Made by a program: the position numbers and the translations under genes. A stretch of DNA of 64,000 bases from Agrobacterium rosae (lineage in GTDB: Bacteria > Pseudomonadota > Alphaproteobacteria > Rhizobiales > Rhizobiaceae): contig NZ_NXEJ01000008.1 in NCBI RefSeq assembly GCF_002915175.1, positions 62,001 to 126,000 of the forward strand. The letters are read 5' to 3'. Shown here piece by piece: positions 63,006-64,000 of this stretch. The notes beneath the pieces were generated by a model, which worked only from the letters and a program-made list of their open reading frames with translations, was not told the origin of the DNA and searched no databases. The stretch's first letter is position 1; the number at the start of each line of letters is the position of its first letter.

Positions 63006-64000
63006 TTAGTTGGTGGCAGCGTTGATTGCGCCGGCGCGGAAATCCAGCACATAGGGAATGTGGCCCGGCAGCGGCTTCCAGTCGATTTTCTTGCTCATGC
63101 CGTAGGATTCGTAAGGACGATAGAGCACCAGCACGGGGGCCTCCTCTTTCACATAGGCCATCATTTCGGCATAGGCCGTCTTGCGCTCTGCTGTGTCGGT
63201 CGAGTAGCGGAAGCGTTCCCACATGGCGTCATAGGCAGGGGATGTGCCCCAAGAGGCCTCGGTACCAGCGCCTTTCGGTGCCCACATGGTGCCGAACGAT
63301 CCAGCAGGGTCAGCGAAATACATCGGGTTCGACCAGTTGCGGGTGTTCATGTCGGCATCCGCACCGGTCCATTTTGGATCGACCTTGAGGTCCATCGGCA
63401 CACCAACGGCGGCCCACATTTCCTTGATCGCCTGGGCTGCCAGAAGGCCGTTGGTATAATACACCGGGTCGGTGTCGTATCGGATTGGGGAGCCATCGTA
63501 ACCGGCTTCCTTCAACAGTTGCTTTGCCTTTTCCGGATTGTATTCGAAAGTCTTCAGCTCCGGCATGTAGAGCTCGCCATATTGCGGATAAGTGTGTGTG
63601 CTCGGCACCACTGCCTTGCCCTGCCACAGCGCTTCGTTGAGCAGATCGCGGTCGATGGCCATGCTGAGTGCCTGGCGGATGCGCTTGTCGGCCAGCTTCG
63701 GATTGCGAGCGTTGAAGATCACGACGTGGAACAGCGGCGTTACGGCACCTTCAACCTTCAGCGCCGGATTGGACGAGATGCCATCCAGCTGGTCCGGTGG
63801 AACGTTGGTGATGAGGTCGACTTCACCATTGGCCAGCGCCGTGGTGCGGGTCGCCATTTCGGGAATGCGGCGCAGCAAGACGGTCTCATAGGGCGCCTTT
63901 TCGCCGAAAAAGCCATCGAACCGCTTGTAGGTCAACGTTTCGCCCGGCTGATAGTTGGTGATCTGGTAAGGACCGGTGCCGATGGGCTTCAGGCCGAAGG
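63006..64000 (-). CDS. Peptide-type periplasmic binding protein (family 5), 5'-truncated by the window
   Basis: The C-terminal 330 or so residues of a DppA/OppA-family binding protein; the frame is open to the window edge, so the signal peptide is outside. The visible part starts in the family segment LKPIGTGPYQITNYQPGETLTY and includes RIRQALSMAIDRDLLNEALWQGKA, KAKQLLKEAGYDGSP and PVLVLYRPYESYGMSKKIDW. An ATG in TYKRF near 63935 is internal, not a start. It would feed the importer energised by the double ATPase. Confidence 0.92.
   Translation of the reverse strand, partial: FGLKPIGTGPYQITNYQPGETLTYKRFDGFFGEKAPYETVLLRRIPEMATRTTALANGEVDLITNVPPDQLDGISSNPALKVEGAVTPLFHVVIFNARNPKLADKRIRQALSMAIDRDLLNEALWQGKAVVPSTHTYPQYGELYMPELKTFEYNPEKAKQLLKEAGYDGSPIRYDTDPVYYTNGLLAAQAIKEMWAAVGVPMDLKVDPKWTGADADMNTRNWSNPMYFADPAGSFGTMWAPKGAGTEASWGTSPAYDAMWERFRYSTDTAERKTAYAEMMAYVKEEAPVLVLYRPYESYGMSKKIDWKPLPGHIPYVLDFRAGAINAATN

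Noticed and set aside
1..64000. CRISPR arrays, insertion sequences, prophage, tRNA or rRNA genes, attachment sites
   Set aside because: I looked for regularly spaced direct repeats, transposase motifs, integrases and tRNA-like cloverleafs and found none. Codon use and gene style look uniform, giving no clear sign of recent transfer.

Overview
The window is one stretch of alphaproteobacterial DNA, most likely Rhizobiaceae (Agrobacterium/Rhizobium type). The evidence is the dense packing of complete ABC importer operons, the UgpBAEC-like proteins, a DUF992-type secreted protein, and two sites resembling the alphaproteobacterial EcfG stress promoter. I see no rRNA, tRNA, replication gene, phage, insertion sequence or CRISPR array. 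Nearly every gene is about uptake or breakdown of a nutrient, which fits a secondary replicon or a catabolic region of the chromosome; that placement is inference.

Layout. 1-2632: 3' part of an RND efflux pump. 2572-14075: a long minus-strand block with a glycerol-3-phosphate-type importer (ugpBAEC), a HAD phosphatase, an AfuABC-like importer and an inositol-monophosphatase-family phosphatase, with a divergent LacI regulator. 14192-17621: transketolase and 6-phosphogluconate dehydrogenase, divergent. 17763-23546: a molybdenum hydroxylase (2Fe-2S, FAD/4Fe-4S and Mo subunits) with its XdhC/PaoD-type maturation factor and a divergent TetR regulator. 23601-26633: an outer-membrane barrel and an AI-2E-family permease with an extra C-terminal domain. 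26688-41795: two adjacent minus-strand peptide importers, one ending in an M14 carboxypeptidase, the other holding a gamma-glutamyltransferase and headed by a GntR regulator. 41919-49582: a soluble histidine kinase and response regulator, divergent from a sugar importer with an SMP-30 lactonase. 49619-51983: an EAL phosphodiesterase divergent from a PAS-LuxR protein. 52145-53241: CsbD, BON and DUF992 proteins. 53317-60643: a LacI-controlled operon of oxidoreductase, sugar isomerase/epimerase and a full ABC importer. 60820-61074: a small unknown protein. 61146-64000: the start of a third peptide importer, cut by the window end.

How the genes work together. Each importer sits with enzymes that would process its substrate (phosphatases with phosphate-ester importers, peptidases with peptide importers, lactonase or dehydrogenase/isomerase with sugar importers) and usually with its own regulator. 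The strongest non-coding signals are: two tandem near-identical palindromes and a 15-bp leader stem between the two-component system and the sugar importer; perfect palindromic operators beside the TetR and second LacI genes; and a GC-rich stem-loop directly after all seven solute-binding-protein genes. I did not find a wholly new gene system. The best leads are the two-module organophosphate importer block, the structured leader at 44062-44160, and the cytoplasmic peptidase/importer pairs.
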